Shown in pieces: positions 23,404 to 33,623 of a stretch of 64,000 bases of DNA. The notes under the pieces are model-generated. The model made no database searches. It was not told the origin of the DNA and saw only the letters and a program-made list of their open reading frames with translations. Every line of letters starts with the position of its first letter. The stretch's first letter is position 1. This stretch comes from a bacterium. GTDB lineage: Bacteria > Cyanobacteriota > Vampirovibrionia > Obscuribacterales > Obscuribacteraceae. Position numbers and translations under genes: made by a program. The stretch lies in contig WGMS01000030.1 in the NCBI GenBank assembly GCA_016124935.1, positions 52,208-116,207 of the forward strand. Reading direction: 5' to 3'.

Positions 23404-24126
23404 ATGGCCAAAAAGACAAAGAGACAGACTCGCCTTCTCGAGCTGAAAGAGAAATATAGTGATCCTCTTGAAGCCGCTGAAGCGATCAAAGTTCTCAAAG
23501 AAGAGAAATCTGTCAAATTCGACCCCACCGTCGAAGTGCACTTCCGTCTTGGCATCAACCCTAAAATCAACGATCAACAGATTCGTTCCACCGTCAGCCT
23601 GCCTGGCGGAACGGGTAAAGAGGTTCGGATAGCGGTTGTCGCCAAAGGCGCGCTTATTGACGAAGCCAAAGCCGCCGGCGCCGATATTGCCGGAGCCGAA
23701 GAACTGGTCGAAGAGATTGGCAAAGGCATGCTCGATTTCGACAAGCTTGTCGCTACTCCGGACTGTATGGCAATGTTGTCGAAGATGGGTCGGATCCTCG
23801 GTCCCAAAGGTCTGATGCCGAACCCGAAAGACGGCACCGTGACCACCGACATCGCCAAAACCGTAGAAGAGCTGAAAGCCGGTAAAGTTAGCTTCAGAGC
23901 CGAGAAAACCGGCGGACTGGTTCAAATGGCCATCGGCAAACTCTCTTTCGACGACGAGCGCCTTCTCAAAAACCTGGCTGCCGTAGTCGAGCAGATCAAC
24001 AAGGTCAAACCTACCAGCGTCAAAGGCACCTATGTCAAGGCTGTCTACCTGAGCTCCACCATGGGTCCCGGCGTCAAACTGGACGTTGCCACCCTGCAGG
24101 ATCTCTCCAAGCACGTGGCTGCCTAG
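23404..24126 (+). CDS. rplA: Ribosomal protein uL1
   Basis: 240-aa protein of the L1 stalk. The conserved VDEAVE-like region reads PTVEVHFRLGINPKINDQQIRSTVSLP in two blocks, and MGRILGPKGLMPNPKDGTVT is the family signature. GGAG lies upstream of the ATG. The rplJ and rplL genes that usually follow are absent; a strong terminator comes instead, so the L10/L12 stalk genes must be elsewhere. Confidence 0.97.
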   Translation: MAKKTKRQTRLLELKEKYSDPLEAAEAIKVLKEEKSVKFDPTVEVHFRLGINPKINDQQIRSTVSLPGGTGKEVRIAVVAKGALIDEAKAAGADIAGAEELVEEIGKGMLDFDKLVATPDCMAMLSKMGRILGPKGLMPNPKDGTVTTDIAKTVEELKAGKVSFRAEKTGGLVQMAIGKLSFDDERLLKNLAAVVEQINKVKPTSVKGTYVKAVYLSSTMGPGVKLDVATLQDLSKHVAA

Positions 24127-24146
24127 ATAAGCAGAAACCAAAATAG

Positions 24147-24180
24147 AAGAGGAGATCCTCTGGAATCTCCTCTTTTCTTT
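24147..24180 (+). terminator. Intrinsic terminator after rplA
   Basis: A 10-bp perfect stem (24147-24156 with 24165-24174), an 8-nt loop, then a T-rich tail (TTTTCTTT). It closes the rpmG-rplA transcription unit. The stem is symmetric, but the A-run on the other side is weak, so it mainly serves the plus strand. Confidence 0.88.
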
Positions 24181-24212
24181 GTCTTCAGAACAGCTTAAAA
24201 GAATGGATAAAA

Positions 24213-24716
24213 TCAGGTCGCTTCGTTAGGCACCAGATAGGTAAACGGGAAGGTCTGGGAAGCGCGGAAGGTAAGGGGAGCGCCACCGCTATAGACCGCC
24301 GGTACGATAAAGGGTCTAATCTCGACGGTGGTCTCGACGGTGATAGTGCCGCTGACTGTCCCTCCGAAGCCTCCGTTGGAAGCCCTCAAAGCATCGGTGT
24401 CGGTAAGCACCGTGCCGGGGTTGAAGATAAACTCGTCCAGGGTGAAGTTGCTAAGCATCGAGCTGCCCTGCTGGTTGGCTCGGGCGATAATAGCATCCGC
24501 CCTCTGCCTGGCCGTGGCCGGATCTCCGCTGGAAGCTGCCCGGGCCGCCTGTCGGCAAGTCTGATCGTTGACCTGGACTCCTATAACAATAACAGCCAGA
24601 TCAAAAAGAACCAGGACCAGAGGCACAAGAATAATCAAGCCGGCGCACAGCTCCACCGTGGATTGCCCCCGGCTTCTTACGGAACGGTACTTAACAGGAG
24701 AGAGAAGTTGAATCAT
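24213..24716 (-). CDS. TadE-like membrane-anchored pilus-assembly-type protein
   Basis: 167 aa. An N-terminal TadE-like segment (GQSTVELCAGLIILVPLVLVLFDLAV, given here as two parts: GQSTVEL, residues about 18-24, then a helix to about 45) with the conserved Glu. Behind the helix, NDQTCRQAARAAS matches the small-residue helix of TadE/TadG pseudopilins. The C-terminal part is beta-rich and extracytoplasmic. No other Tad gene adjoins it, so whether it serves a pilus is unclear. No ribosome site is obvious. Confidence 0.75.
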   Translation of the reverse strand: MIQLLSPVKYRSVRSRGQSTVELCAGLIILVPLVLVLFDLAVIVIGVQVNDQTCRQAARAASSGDPATARQRADAIIARANQQGSSMLSNFTLDEFIFNPGTVLTDTDALRASNGGFGGTVSGTITVETTVEIRPFIVPAVYSGGAPLTFRASQTFPFTYLVPNEAT

Positions 24717-24858
24717 TACAAACAGCGAGAAAATAAAAATTGATCAGATCAAGACTACTCGCCTTCCTTATTCCCAGATATGGGCTGAACTAATCAGATG
24801 CATAGGTCACTATCCTGAAGTGGTGGTGTAAAATGAACTAGCTAGGAGGCGGAAATCA

Positions 24859-25830
24859 TTGGTTAAATTCAAAGACTACTACCAGACCCTGGGAGTGAAC
24901 CGAACGGCGACCCAGAAAGAGATTAAATCTGCCTACCGCTCCCTTGCCCGCAAATATCATCCGGATGCCAACCAGGGAGACAAGGCCTCGGAAGAAAAAT
25001 TCAAAGAGATAACCGAAGCCTACGAAGTTCTCAAAGACGAAGAGAAACGCAAAAAATACGACCGCCTGGGCTCCAACTGGAAGGCCGGCGCAGAGTTCAA
25101 GCCGCCCCCGGATTTCGGCGCCGGTGGCTTCGGATTCGACTTCGAAAAATTCAGCGACCTGAGCAAGAGCGGCGGTCCATTTTCAGACTTTTTCGATGTG
25201 CTGTTCGGACAGACTTTTGGTGGCGGTGCTTCCCAGGGAGGCTCCGGTAGCCGCACCACCGCCAGTGGCGGCACCCGATTTTCGGGGGCCCGAAAACCTA
25301 AAGACCAGGAGGCCACCATCGAGCTTACCGTAGAGGAGCTTGCCTCTGGTGCCCACCGCACCCTCAAGATCACTCCTCCCGGTGCAGCCTCGAAAACAAT
25401 CGAAGTCAAGATCCCTAAAGGAGTCAGAGCCGGTTCAAAAGTGCGGATTCCCGGTCAGGGAGCCGATAGCTCCTACGGTAGAGGCGATCTGTTTTTGAAG
25501 GTGAAGGTCAAACCTCATGACAAATTCACCATCGATGGAGACAATCTTTTTTGCGAAGCCGAAATATCGCCGGCAAAGGCTGTCCTCGGCGGACAAACCA
25601 GAGTGCCCACCCTGGATGGACCGGTCAAGATCCGCATTCCGGCAGGAACTCAGGGTGGCAAACTGCTTCGCCTGAGAGGCAGAGGTCTGCCCCAGCTCAA
25701 AAGCACCACTCGCGGTGACTTGTTAATCCGGGTAAAAATCGTCATTCCAGAGAAGCTATCGGCGGAAGAGAAAGAGCTCTACGAAAAGCTTGCCTCTCTC
25801 GAACAAAAGAGCACGGCCAGCGCAAACTGA
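24859..25830 (+). CDS. DnaJ-family co-chaperone without zinc finger (CbpA type)
   Basis: Stimulates DnaK ATPase and binds substrates. The J domain is at residues 5-70 with the HPD motif in [10 protein letters not shown] Gly/Phe-rich linker follows (about 80-150), then two beta-sandwich substrate domains (about 150-320, e.g. [21 protein letters not shown]). The Cys-rich zinc domain of classical DnaJ is absent, as in CbpA/type II proteins. The start is TTG at 24859 with AGGAGG 9 nt upstream. The gene stands alone; the next gene is on the other strand. Confidence 0.93.
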   Translation: MVKFKDYYQTLGVNRTATQKEIKSAYRSLARKYHPDANQGDKASEEKFKEITEAYEVLKDEEKRKKYDRLGSNWKAGAEFKPPPDFGAGGFGFDFEKFSDLSKSGGPFSDFFDVLFGQTFGGGASQGGSGSRTTASGGTRFSGARKPKDQEATIELTVEELASGAHRTLKITPPGAASKTIEVKIPKGVRAGSKVRIPGQGADSSYGRGDLFLKVKVKPHDKFTIDGDNLFCEAEISPAKAVLGGQTRVPTLDGPVKIRIPAGTQGGKLLRLRGRGLPQLKSTTRGDLLIRVKIVIPEKLSAEEKELYEKLASLEQKSTASAN

Positions 25831-25870
25831 AGCAGGTCACTCAGAATAACACTATCGGTGATATCACCAA

Positions 25871-27079
25871 CTATTCTGCTTCTGCTTCTGCTTCCGCCGC
25901 AGCTTCGCCTTCGGCAGCCGGCTTAGCCGCCTCATCCGCCTTTTTCTCTTCGGGCGGAGGAGCTACGGACTCGGCCTCTTCGGCGGTATCTTCGATGGTG
26001 GGAGCATAGGCCTCGGCAGGGGCGGCAGGCCGACTGAGCGGCAACAGACTGGTGGCAGAGGAGAATTCTCCGAGAGCTTCTTCACGGTTGTGTTCCCGAA
26101 AGAGCACTTCGGACATGAGCTCATGAAGCTCCGGAACACTCTCACGTTTTTTCAGAGCATCTTTCAAATTCTTCCTGGCTTCCGGCAAGCGGTTCACCGC
26201 AATCAAGAGCTTGGCCAGGGTGACTCGAAGGTCGATATCTTCTGGTCGATTCTCGACCTTTTGACGCACATCCGAAATAGCCGATTCTATTAAACCGGCA
26301 TTTTTCTCGATCAGCTCTTTGATCTCCGGTGGATAATCGAGATTGTCAGACTCGAGAGCACATCCCCTGACAAAGGTCTCGAAGCCCTTTTCTTTTTTGC
26401 CGTTCACCGCAATAGCCAGACCCAGACGCTTGGTGATCCGCGGATCTTCGGGCTTCTGCTCGAGAACCTGATTGAACACTTCTATGGCACGACTGGTCTT
26501 TTCGTCCACCAGATAGAGATTAGCCAGCTCGATGCGGGGCTCGATCCACTCAGGCTTGGCCAACTTGAGCAAGTTCTCGTACTGCTCTTCCGCTTTTTCG
26601 ACAAAGCCACCGTAATAAAGCTGTCTGGCGTAGTTAAGAATGACATACTGGCTGGTGGGGTGCTTGAGAATGGTCTTCTCCAGAACCACATAACCTTTCC
26701 ATCTATCTCTTGGACTGTCGGACCGAATCAGAGTATTGCCGATAGCCATGTTCCAGGCCGCATCCTGACGCTTTTTGTTATCCCTGGCGGCTTTCCAGGC
26801 AGCAGCCATGGCTTCTTTGGTAAGCCCTTTCTCGTAGAGAACCCAGGGCTCTTTCTCTTTTACCTTTTCGAGGATCTCGGCAGAATTGAGTAAAGGATCG
26901 ACAGCCTCAATCCCCGTTTTGGTGACTTTGACCGAGTCGGCATCCGGCAGCTTGACTGGTACTGCGATGGTAAAAGCGAACAGCCCCCCGGCTACGATAG
27001 CCGCCAGAAGCTGGGGGCAGAGCAACTCTCTGACTAGATTCTTACGCTCGGGGGGTAACTCCTGCCCATTGACTGCCAA
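25871..27079 (-). CDS. Membrane-anchored TPR protein
   Basis: 402 aa. One N-terminal membrane helix (about residues 22-42, LLAAIVAGGLFAFTIAVPV), then tetratricopeptide-type helical repeats from about 90 to 340 (e.g. AEEQYENLLKLAKPEWIEPRIELA split over two helices, and AIEVFNQVLEQKPEDPRITKR). The last 55 residues are an acidic Ala/Glu/Pro tail ending in EAEAEAE. The start is TTG with GGAG 7 nt upstream. TPR proteins serve as protein scaffolds; its partner is unknown. Confidence 0.82.
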   Translation of the reverse strand: MAVNGQELPPERKNLVRELLCPQLLAAIVAGGLFAFTIAVPVKLPDADSVKVTKTGIEAVDPLLNSAEILEKVKEKEPWVLYEKGLTKEAMAAAWKAARDNKKRQDAAWNMAIGNTLIRSDSPRDRWKGYVVLEKTILKHPTSQYVILNYARQLYYGGFVEKAEEQYENLLKLAKPEWIEPRIELANLYLVDEKTSRAIEVFNQVLEQKPEDPRITKRLGLAIAVNGKKEKGFETFVRGCALESDNLDYPPEIKELIEKNAGLIESAISDVRQKVENRPEDIDLRVTLAKLLIAVNRLPEARKNLKDALKKRESVPELHELMSEVLFREHNREEALGEFSSATSLLPLSRPAAPAEAYAPTIEDTAEEAESVAPPPEEKKADEAAKPAAEGEAAAEAEAEAE

Positions 27080-27146
27080 GACATTTCTCCTTCAAAGAAC
27101 CTTCCTTCGAACTCTTATTTGTTTAAGTTCCCTCACCGCGCCGAGG

Positions 27147-28196
27147 CTAACCTGAAACCGGACTCGATAATGACTGACGCAATTCTATCCACTGAAATGC
27201 AAAGCTCTCAAAGACCGATTTTTTCCCGACATACTTGGATATCCGCCATTTCGCCTCTTCGCACAATCTTAACAGCTCGTTCAAATAATCGGTGAGAATT
27301 GGCGAATCTATTGCCATAGTTCCGATAATTTCGAGTTCGGTGAGATAGACAACATCGACCAGCAGCTCCACATTGTCCCCTTGCCCGACGATGCCAAGCG
27401 ATGACTCCACAAACTCTAAGACCTCTACCCCGGTTGTCGGATGGGCTGAGGCTTTTTTGGCTCCACCCCGGGCCAGATTGCGGCTCCATTCGAAGAAAGG
27501 CAAAGTCGAAAGCTCCTTCAAGATGGACACCAATTCGGCTTCTTCTTCCTTCAGCTCGGAGAATAAATTTGCCAGACCGCTTGAATAAGCAGATCGGTCC
27601 ATTAGCCTATTCAAGGGACCGACCAATCTTTTGCCTGGCGTAATCACCGGAACCACCTGACAGCGACTGACAATGGTCCTTAAAACATTGTCTTCGCTCC
27701 TAGCAAAGAGGAAGAAAACCCCATTTCCCCGGGGCTCCTCTATGGTCTTGAGCAGAGCGTTAGCGCTGGGACGGTGAAAAACATCCTGGGAAGCTTCATA
27801 GATAACCGCCACCCGTTTATAGCCGGAGGTCTTGGCGAATTCCTCCGAAAGAAGCCGGGCTTGCTCCACCGGAATCTTGGTGGATGCCCCTTCCCTGGGC
27901 ATGAGCTCGAGCCAGGCCTGGGGGTGCTTTCCTTCGGATATCCAGCGACAGTTCTGGCAAAACCCGGTCACCTCCGAAAGATTCCTGAAACAAGACCCCC
28001 TGGTAGCCCTTTCGGCACTGGAGCAATTCAAATAAGCCGCCACCTGTTTAGCCAGATCCAGCTTGGCTTCCCGGTTGTCGCCCACCAGTAGATAAGCATT
28101 GGCCAGCCGAGATTGCTCGACAGCGGTACCGAGAAGCCTGGTGGCAAGCACCTGCTCCTCTTCCAGGACCGGCTTGAAGATAAGACTCTTGCTCAT
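27147..28196 (-). CDS. holB: DNA polymerase III delta' subunit
   Basis: Clamp-loader subunit. The AAA+ fold is recognisable: LANAYLLVGDNREAKLDLAKQ in place of Walker A (degenerate, as usual for delta'), a four-Cys zinc module (CSS...C...CQNC), the VIYEASQDVF strand and helix, ANALLKTIEEP, and the sensor/SRC motif TIVSRCQVV. Start: ATG at 28196 (MSKSLIF) is the more natural N-terminus; the frame is open to 28241. No strong ribosome site is seen for either. It is divergent from purA. Confidence 0.87.
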   Translation of the reverse strand: MSKSLIFKPVLEEEQVLATRLLGTAVEQSRLANAYLLVGDNREAKLDLAKQVAAYLNCSSAERATRGSCFRNLSEVTGFCQNCRWISEGKHPQAWLELMPREGASTKIPVEQARLLSEEFAKTSGYKRVAVIYEASQDVFHRPSANALLKTIEEPRGNGVFFLFARSEDNVLRTIVSRCQVVPVITPGKRLVGPLNRLMDRSAYSSGLANLFSELKEEEAELVSILKELSTLPFFEWSRNLARGGAKKASAHPTTGVEVLEFVESSLGIVGQGDNVELLVDVVYLTELEIIGTMAIDSPILTDYLNELLRLCEEAKWRISKYVGKKSVFESFAFQWIELRQSLSSPVSG

Positions 28197-28270
28197 ATGC
28201 GCTACAGAATAGCAGGTCATAGTGTAAGTAAAGTTAACCAAAGTAAGGCTTTATAACCAGGCTCGGCAAA

Positions 28271-28346
28271 TTGACAGCCCTTGGCTTGTGGCCTAGACTA
28301 TTTAGTTTGTGAATAGTGGGCAAAGTCCTGTTACTAAGGGACTTTG
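28271..28346 (+). promoter_or_regulatory. purA promoter and leader hairpin
   Basis: TTGACA (28271-28276), a 17-nt spacer and TAGACT (28294-28299). The predicted start is near 28306, leaving a leader of about 130 nt. The leader contains an 8-bp hairpin, CAAAGTCC with GGACTTTG (28321-28328 and 28339-28346). It is not followed by a T-run, so it is not a terminator; a regulatory role is possible. Confidence 0.6.
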
Positions 28347-28437
28347 GCGGCGACAGACCCTTGGAGTTTCGACTGTTCGAGCTCAGATAAGACTGTCGGC
28401 TACGAAAGAGTGTGGATAAACCACCCGGGAGATAACC

Positions 28438-29769
28438 TTGGCAAACGTAATAGTAGTTGGTGCGCAGTTCGGTGACGAAGGCAAAGCAAAAGTAACCGAT
28501 TTGCTGGCAAAGAATGCCGATGTCGTAGTGCGCTACCAGGGCGGCGCTAACGCCGGTCACACTGTGGTGGCAAATGGCGAGACCTATAAATTCCACCTTA
28601 TCCCTTCCGGTATCGTCTATAACAAGACCTGCATCCTCGGACCGGGTATGGTCATCGACCCCCGTGCTTTCCTCGAAGAGCTCGATGGGCTGATTAAGAG
28701 AGGTCTCGATGACTCCTCTCTCAAGATTTCAGCCACCGCCCATGTCACCATGCCCTACCATCTCACCCTCGACGCAGCGGAAGAGGAGAAGCGAGGCGGC
28801 AACAAGATAGGAACCACCAAACGCGGCATCGGCCCTACTTATGCCGACAAATGCGCCCGCTCCGGTATCCGTATGGAAGACCTCCTCGATAAAGAGGTGC
28901 TCAAATCCAAACTGGAATATCTGGTTCCCAGCAAGAACGTGCTCTTAGACAGGCTCTACAATCTGGAGAGCATGGAAACCGAACAGATTTTGAAAGAGTA
29001 CCTCGAGTACGGCAAACGTCTTAAGAAGTATGTTTGCGATACCTCGGCGCTCATTTTCGAAGCGGTCGGTCAGAAAAAGAACATCTTGTTTGAAGGTGCC
29101 CAGGGCACGCTGCTCGACCTCGACCACGGCACCTACCCCTATGTCACCAGCTCCAGCCCCTCGGCAGGCGGAGCCTGTGTAGGAGCCGGAGTCGGTCCGA
29201 CCATTATCGACCGGGTGATCGGAGTCTCCAAAGCCTATGTGACCCGGGTTGGAGAAGGCCCCTTCCCCACCGAACTGATAGACAAAGAAGGCGACAGACT
29301 GAGAGAGACTGGTGCCGAAATCGGTGTCACCACAGGACGCCCCCGTCGTTGCGGCTGGTTCGATGCCGTGCTCGGACGCTACTCTGTGCGCATCAACGGT
29401 CTCGATTGCCTGGCTCTCACCAAGCTAGATGTCCTGGATGATTTTGACGAGATCAAAGTTTGCACCGAATACAAAGATTGCATCACCGGAGTAGTCTACA
29501 AAGATTTACCCAGCATCGGCAGCCGCTTCAACCAGATGACCCCGGTCTACAAGACAGTCAAAGGCTGGAAGAAGCCGACCACCAATTGTAAGAGCGTCAA
29601 AGATCTGCCCAAAGAAGCCAGAGAATACCTTGAGCTGATCGAAGAGCAGCTCGATGTTCCGGTCGCCATCGTCAGTGTCGGTCCCAAACGCGACAACACC
29701 GTCGTGGTCGAAGACCCCATTCACGGACCGAAACGGGTTCTGAGCAAACAGGCTGCCGCTAGCGTCTGA
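28438..29769 (+). CDS. purA: Adenylosuccinate synthetase
   Basis: Joins IMP and aspartate with GTP, the first step from IMP to [14 protein letters not shown] (residues 8-18) is the P-loop, differing from the usual WGDEGKGK at two places. NAGHTVV, the GIGPTYADK block, [22 protein letters not shown] (as two overlapping motifs) and [12 protein letters not shown] are all present. 443 aa is normal. The start is TTG with GGGAG 7 nt upstream. The 3' end overlaps the convergent TPR gene by 11 nt. Confidence 0.96.
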   Translation: MANVIVVGAQFGDEGKAKVTDLLAKNADVVVRYQGGANAGHTVVANGETYKFHLIPSGIVYNKTCILGPGMVIDPRAFLEELDGLIKRGLDDSSLKISATAHVTMPYHLTLDAAEEEKRGGNKIGTTKRGIGPTYADKCARSGIRMEDLLDKEVLKSKLEYLVPSKNVLLDRLYNLESMETEQILKEYLEYGKRLKKYVCDTSALIFEAVGQKKNILFEGAQGTLLDLDHGTYPYVTSSSPSAGGACVGAGVGPTIIDRVIGVSKAYVTRVGEGPFPTELIDKEGDRLRETGAEIGVTTGRPRRCGWFDAVLGRYSVRINGLDCLALTKLDVLDDFDEIKVCTEYKDCITGVVYKDLPSIGSRFNQMTPVYKTVKGWKKPTTNCKSVKDLPKEAREYLELIEEQLDVPVAIVSVGPKRDNTVVVEDPIHGPKRVLSKQAAASV

Positions 29770-30685
29770 AGCTCTCCAACCAGGTTCCGATATCGGAAAA
29801 GAATTTTCGAATGCCTCGCTTGATATTCTCGGCCGGATCGGTGGCTTTCAAATTGAGTCGCTCCAGACCAGCTTCGGCCACCCAGTTTTCCGGATCCCTG
29901 GCCAGAATGAGCTCATAGGTCCTGGTGGCAGCCGGATAGTCGAACATATATCGCTCCTGAAGCCAGGCCTGCTTTTGAAGAGCCTCCACCGAATCGGGCA
30001 TTTTCTTGAGATATTCTTTCAAAGAAGCCCGAGCACAACCGATATCGCCAAGCGCTTCGCAAATATCGGAAAGCTCCAGAAGCCAGGCCGGTTTTCTGGG
30101 ATCAAGCTCAATGGCCTCTTCCAGATAGTGCTTCGCCGCTTTCAGATCACCGGTATTTTTATTGAGTTGATAAGCAAGATGCCGCACTGCCGCATCCCGG
30201 GGAAATTTACCTAGAAGCCCCCTCAGCTCTCGGTCGGCATCTTGATAGCGATAACTGGCCAGCAAAGCCGATATCAACTGAGCATGCGCTTTCTTCGATT
30301 GCGGCGCCAGACGAATAGCCTCCTCGGCCATACTCAGAGCAAGATCCGAACTCAGATTCTCCAGATACATTTCAGATAAGGCGATATAAGGCTCCGAGCT
30401 GACCGGGTCATGGGTTCGCACCCATTCATATTCCATAATCGCCCGGGACCAGAGACCCATTTTTTTATAGAGCCTGGCCGCACCAAGATGAACTGAGAGG
30501 TCCTCGGGATATTCGAAGAGAAGTTTCTCGATGCCGGGACGAGCTCTGGAATAGGCACCTTCCTCGGTGAGCCTCTTAACGAAGGCAAGCTTGTCAACCG
30601 GTGCAAGCGCCATGGACCCGAGCGAGAATACTCCGGAAAAACCGAACAGAACAATCGTAATCGATATGAAAAATCTGTATCTCAC
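29759..30685 (-). CDS. Exported TPR protein
   Basis: 308 aa with a signal peptide or anchor (core [22 protein letters not shown], residues about 7-28). The rest is about seven TPR-like helical hairpins (e.g. [20 protein letters not shown] and [19 protein letters not shown]). It is predicted to lie in the periplasm or on the outer face of the membrane. It converges with purA (11-nt overlap) and is divergent from the next gene with only 14 nt between starts, so their promoters must overlap the coding sequences. Confidence 0.82.
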   Translation of the reverse strand: MRYRFFISITIVLFGFSGVFSLGSMALAPVDKLAFVKRLTEEGAYSRARPGIEKLLFEYPEDLSVHLGAARLYKKMGLWSRAIMEYEWVRTHDPVSSEPYIALSEMYLENLSSDLALSMAEEAIRLAPQSKKAHAQLISALLASYRYQDADRELRGLLGKFPRDAAVRHLAYQLNKNTGDLKAAKHYLEEAIELDPRKPAWLLELSDICEALGDIGCARASLKEYLKKMPDSVEALQKQAWLQERYMFDYPAATRTYELILARDPENWVAEAGLERLNLKATDPAENIKRGIRKFFSDIGTWLESFRR

Positions 30686-30699
30686 TATAATAGTCTACT

Positions 30700-33012
30700 A
30701 TGAGCACCGACCATGATGTAAACAAGGATAAAAGTGCGCCAACCGGCGGATCGACGGCATCCTATGATGATTCCCTGGTCAAGGTGCTGCTCTATTCTCT
30801 TGCCGCAGGACTGGTCATTGTTCTGTATGTCCTGATGATGGTCAGGGTAGAGCAAACTCGCACCAAGATCAATCCGGTGGATCGAGCCTGCTTGATAGCG
30901 GCAGAAGAGATGACGAGGACGGTAGTCAGCCATCCTCGCTTCGGACTTATCGGTCTCGATGACAATCGCCTGGATGAAATTACTTCATACGGGATGGAAC
31001 CATCCCTGGTTCGATCCTTGAACTCTGTAAAAGCCTCGATAAAAGTGGCAGCAGATTTCGCCTCTAAGTTCGCCTCTAAGATAGACTCGCGGATAATGAC
31101 CGATCTTGTCGACCAGGATCTGGAAGTTCTTGCCGATCTTGAACTGTCGCTCTACTTAAAACTGGCTGACTCGCTGAAAGAGAGCGGCACGGAGGAAGGC
31201 AATCCCGCTTATCAAAAAGCCTATCAGACTCTAAGGGAAGCGCTTCCCAATAATCTAAGGATAAAAACTTTGAAGTTGACCATGGGAGGATACGGCAAGA
31301 CTTCAGGGCGACCTACTTCGATAAGAGCCCCGGAAACCGGAGGCGCCCCGGCTATTTACACAGAGAATGGCTTCTATCGAGAGAACATTCCCGTGCCGGT
31401 TACAGCGGCGCATTCAGTTCGTTTCTACAAAACCTACGAATTCAGCAAATCCGTCCCACCGGAAAAATTCGTTCTAAAATCCGAGGGGATGCTACCGGCA
31501 GCGGTGCTACTGGAAGCGACTTTCGAAGACAGACTGGATGGCAGCCTCAAAAAGAAAAGCGCCTGTGCCTTGATAGGAAGCCCGTCAGAAACATCCTCCG
31601 CAAGCTGCCTGGCGCTTCGCTTTCCGCAGGGCATGCCGGTCTCGACCAATCGACTCTCTGTATTCTTTAAGACCGAAGTCCAGCCGGAAAACAGCGAAGG
31701 CTACTGGGGTCAAGCCCTGGATGGCTCCGTGCCCGGAAAAGGACACTTAAGCCCGACAATAGATCCGGTTCTCACTCCGATGAAACCGAATCAAGCGATT
31801 ATCTGCTCTTTATACAACTGGTTAAAAAATATCGCCCCTGCACCAAGTCTCGACCAGCTCGACAAATTGCTGGAAGCTGATTTCGCCTCCGCTTACAGCA
31901 GAGAAAAGCTCACCCGCTTCAACTACGTAAACAGCTGCCTTGCCGTGGATACCGGCGCCAGGCAGCGGGCTTTCCTCAACGCCACCATGCCCGGATACAA
32001 CGGACAACGTGCCCTCGCCAATTGTTTCGAGTATCCGAATCATAGCTCGATCTTCCCGAAATCGGCACTACCGGTGGTTATAGATAGAGAGGGACGGGCT
32101 CTATTGTCCGGTCGCTCCGACTTCAATGAGGAGATGGTCAATAGTTATCTCGATTCACTCTACTCAACCAACCTTGCCGCCCTGGAAACCATGGCCACCG
32201 CTCGTCGGCTATCGAAAAAATACCAGGCGATAACGGACGATAAACGAGTAAAACTGGCTCGCACAGCCGGAAGAAACGCCCTGAAGATAGCAGAGAAGTC
32301 TTTTGAGATATCGGAGAGAAACTTTGCCCTGCTGGGCAACGGCTTGCATAAAATAGACCGCTCCGAGGCGTATCTAGTTGGCAGACAGTTCGTTTTCCTG
32401 CCGGCCGAGCGCCCCCTGACCGAAGAGGATTTGTTGAAACCTGACCCCTCTTTGATCTGGACAAGAAAAGATGCTTCGACTTCGGTGCTGATACCCTGGA
32501 GAGACTTTTTCCATGGAACAGGCGGCGTCACCGTAGAAGGCAAACCGCTGGATCTTGTCCTGGCGGAGAGCCTGAAACCTCCCTGTACCGGTCCGCTTAC
32601 CGTGGTGTTCGACTCGCGAGATCTGCAATCCGAAGGTGCTGTGATTCCGCATCTTTCCAGGACCTATCCATTTGAAGCCAATCCGATAGCAGAGGGACAA
32701 TCAGCCTACTATTGTGTGAACGGACTGAAAACAGGCTCGAACCCTGAGGTATGCTGGTCTATTTTAATAAGGGACAATGCCTTCCATAAGAACGTCGAAA
32801 CCAGCGGTAACAGATATCCTCTCAAGAACCGCCACCAGTGGTATAAAGAGTTCGAGCCTCCCTTTGCCAGTTGTCCACAACTATCCTTCGAAATCCAGAT
32901 AAGGCGACCTCTTCCTCGGGTAGAATCAGTTCCACGCTCCACCCTGGTCACCGACCCGCGCTTCGACAGGAAGTCACCGGTAGTGCCTCCTATTCCTGCC
33001 GAGATGATGTAG
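30700..33012 (+). CDS. Large single-pass membrane protein of unknown function
   Basis: Not recognised. 770 aa with a short cytosolic N-terminus, one membrane helix (about 28-48, VLLYSLAAGLVIVLYVLMMV) and a very large extracytoplasmic part. Right after the helix, NPVDRACLIAAEEMTRTVV resembles the small-residue helix of TadE/TadG pseudopilins. Cys pairs in the outer part (e.g. residues about 281 and 295; near 400 and 420) suggest disulphides. The following gene has the same build on a smaller scale, so the two may act together at the cell surface. Confidence 0.7.
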   Translation: MSTDHDVNKDKSAPTGGSTASYDDSLVKVLLYSLAAGLVIVLYVLMMVRVEQTRTKINPVDRACLIAAEEMTRTVVSHPRFGLIGLDDNRLDEITSYGMEPSLVRSLNSVKASIKVAADFASKFASKIDSRIMTDLVDQDLEVLADLELSLYLKLADSLKESGTEEGNPAYQKAYQTLREALPNNLRIKTLKLTMGGYGKTSGRPTSIRAPETGGAPAIYTENGFYRENIPVPVTAAHSVRFYKTYEFSKSVPPEKFVLKSEGMLPAAVLLEATFEDRLDGSLKKKSACALIGSPSETSSASCLALRFPQGMPVSTNRLSVFFKTEVQPENSEGYWGQALDGSVPGKGHLSPTIDPVLTPMKPNQAIICSLYNWLKNIAPAPSLDQLDKLLEADFASAYSREKLTRFNYVNSCLAVDTGARQRAFLNATMPGYNGQRALANCFEYPNHSSIFPKSALPVVIDREGRALLSGRSDFNEEMVNSYLDSLYSTNLAALETMATARRLSKKYQAITDDKRVKLARTAGRNALKIAEKSFEISERNFALLGNGLHKIDRSEAYLVGRQFVFLPAERPLTEEDLLKPDPSLIWTRKDASTSVLIPWRDFFHGTGGVTVEGKPLDLVLAESLKPPCTGPLTVVFDSRDLQSEGAVIPHLSRTYPFEANPIAEGQSAYYCVNGLKTGSNPEVCWSILIRDNAFHKNVETSGNRYPLKNRHQWYKEFEPPFASCPQLSFEIQIRRPLPRVESVPRSTLVTDPRFDRKSPVVPPIPAEMM

Positions 33013-33125
33013 AGCCTCCCGGAACAAGAAACCTGTGAGAGTTTTTGCCGAAAATGGGACTTTTCTCTTCCTGCTGGGTATTAAAAGAAAAGTAGTAAGG
33101 AACATGGACTCAGGAAGAGGCCTAT

Positions 33126-33566
33126 ATGACACCCTGGCAAAACAGAGCGTCAAATTCAAACCGCCTCAAGCTGGCGATCTTCTGGATCAGCTCTCTTTTG
33201 CTTCTCTGCTTCATAGAGCTGGCTATGAACCTCAGCGCGGGAGCTGCCCTATCAGAACTCGGCCAGTCCGCCCGGGCGAGGGACAATACGATGGCCGGTC
33301 CCTGGCTGCTTGAAGAAAGTCTCGACAGCGAGGGTGACCAGCCAAGAAGACAATGTCTTCCCTTCCTGAGCGCCGGCTCTAATCTACGACATATGCAATC
33401 CACCAACTTTCTCTCCCTCTACGATCTCTCGGAAGAGAATCGCAGAGATTTCGCCGGAGCGCCCCGGGACAAATCCTTAGTGCTTCTGGTTCTATGCGAG
33501 AGCAGAGCCGATAGACCCTATCGGCGGTGTCCAATTTGGCTGAGCTTGCGTACTTTCTTATCTTGA
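33126..33566 (+). CDS. Small single-pass membrane protein of unknown function
   Basis: Not recognised. 146 aa with a basic N-terminus, a membrane helix at about 16-38 (AIFWISSLLLLCFIELAM) and an extracytoplasmic part with three to four Cys. The helix contains a Glu, as in TadE-type segments. It follows the 770-aa membrane protein on the same strand and may be part of the same unit. It could be a minor pseudopilin-like protein; evidence is thin. Confidence 0.55.
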   Translation: MTPWQNRASNSNRLKLAIFWISSLLLLCFIELAMNLSAGAALSELGQSARARDNTMAGPWLLEESLDSEGDQPRRQCLPFLSAGSNLRHMQSTNFLSLYDLSEENRRDFAGAPRDKSLVLLVLCESRADRPYRRCPIWLSLRTFLS

Positions 33567-33623
33567 TCTCGATAGCGACCGTATCTCAACAACCCGGGTT
33601 CTCTATCGAGGAATATCATCATA

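Noticed and set aside
33035..33313. Plus-strand frame of 92 codons overlapping the 146-aa membrane protein
   Set aside because: It overlaps in another frame, has no domain or good ribosome site, and the 146-aa frame has a membrane helix consistent with its neighbour.
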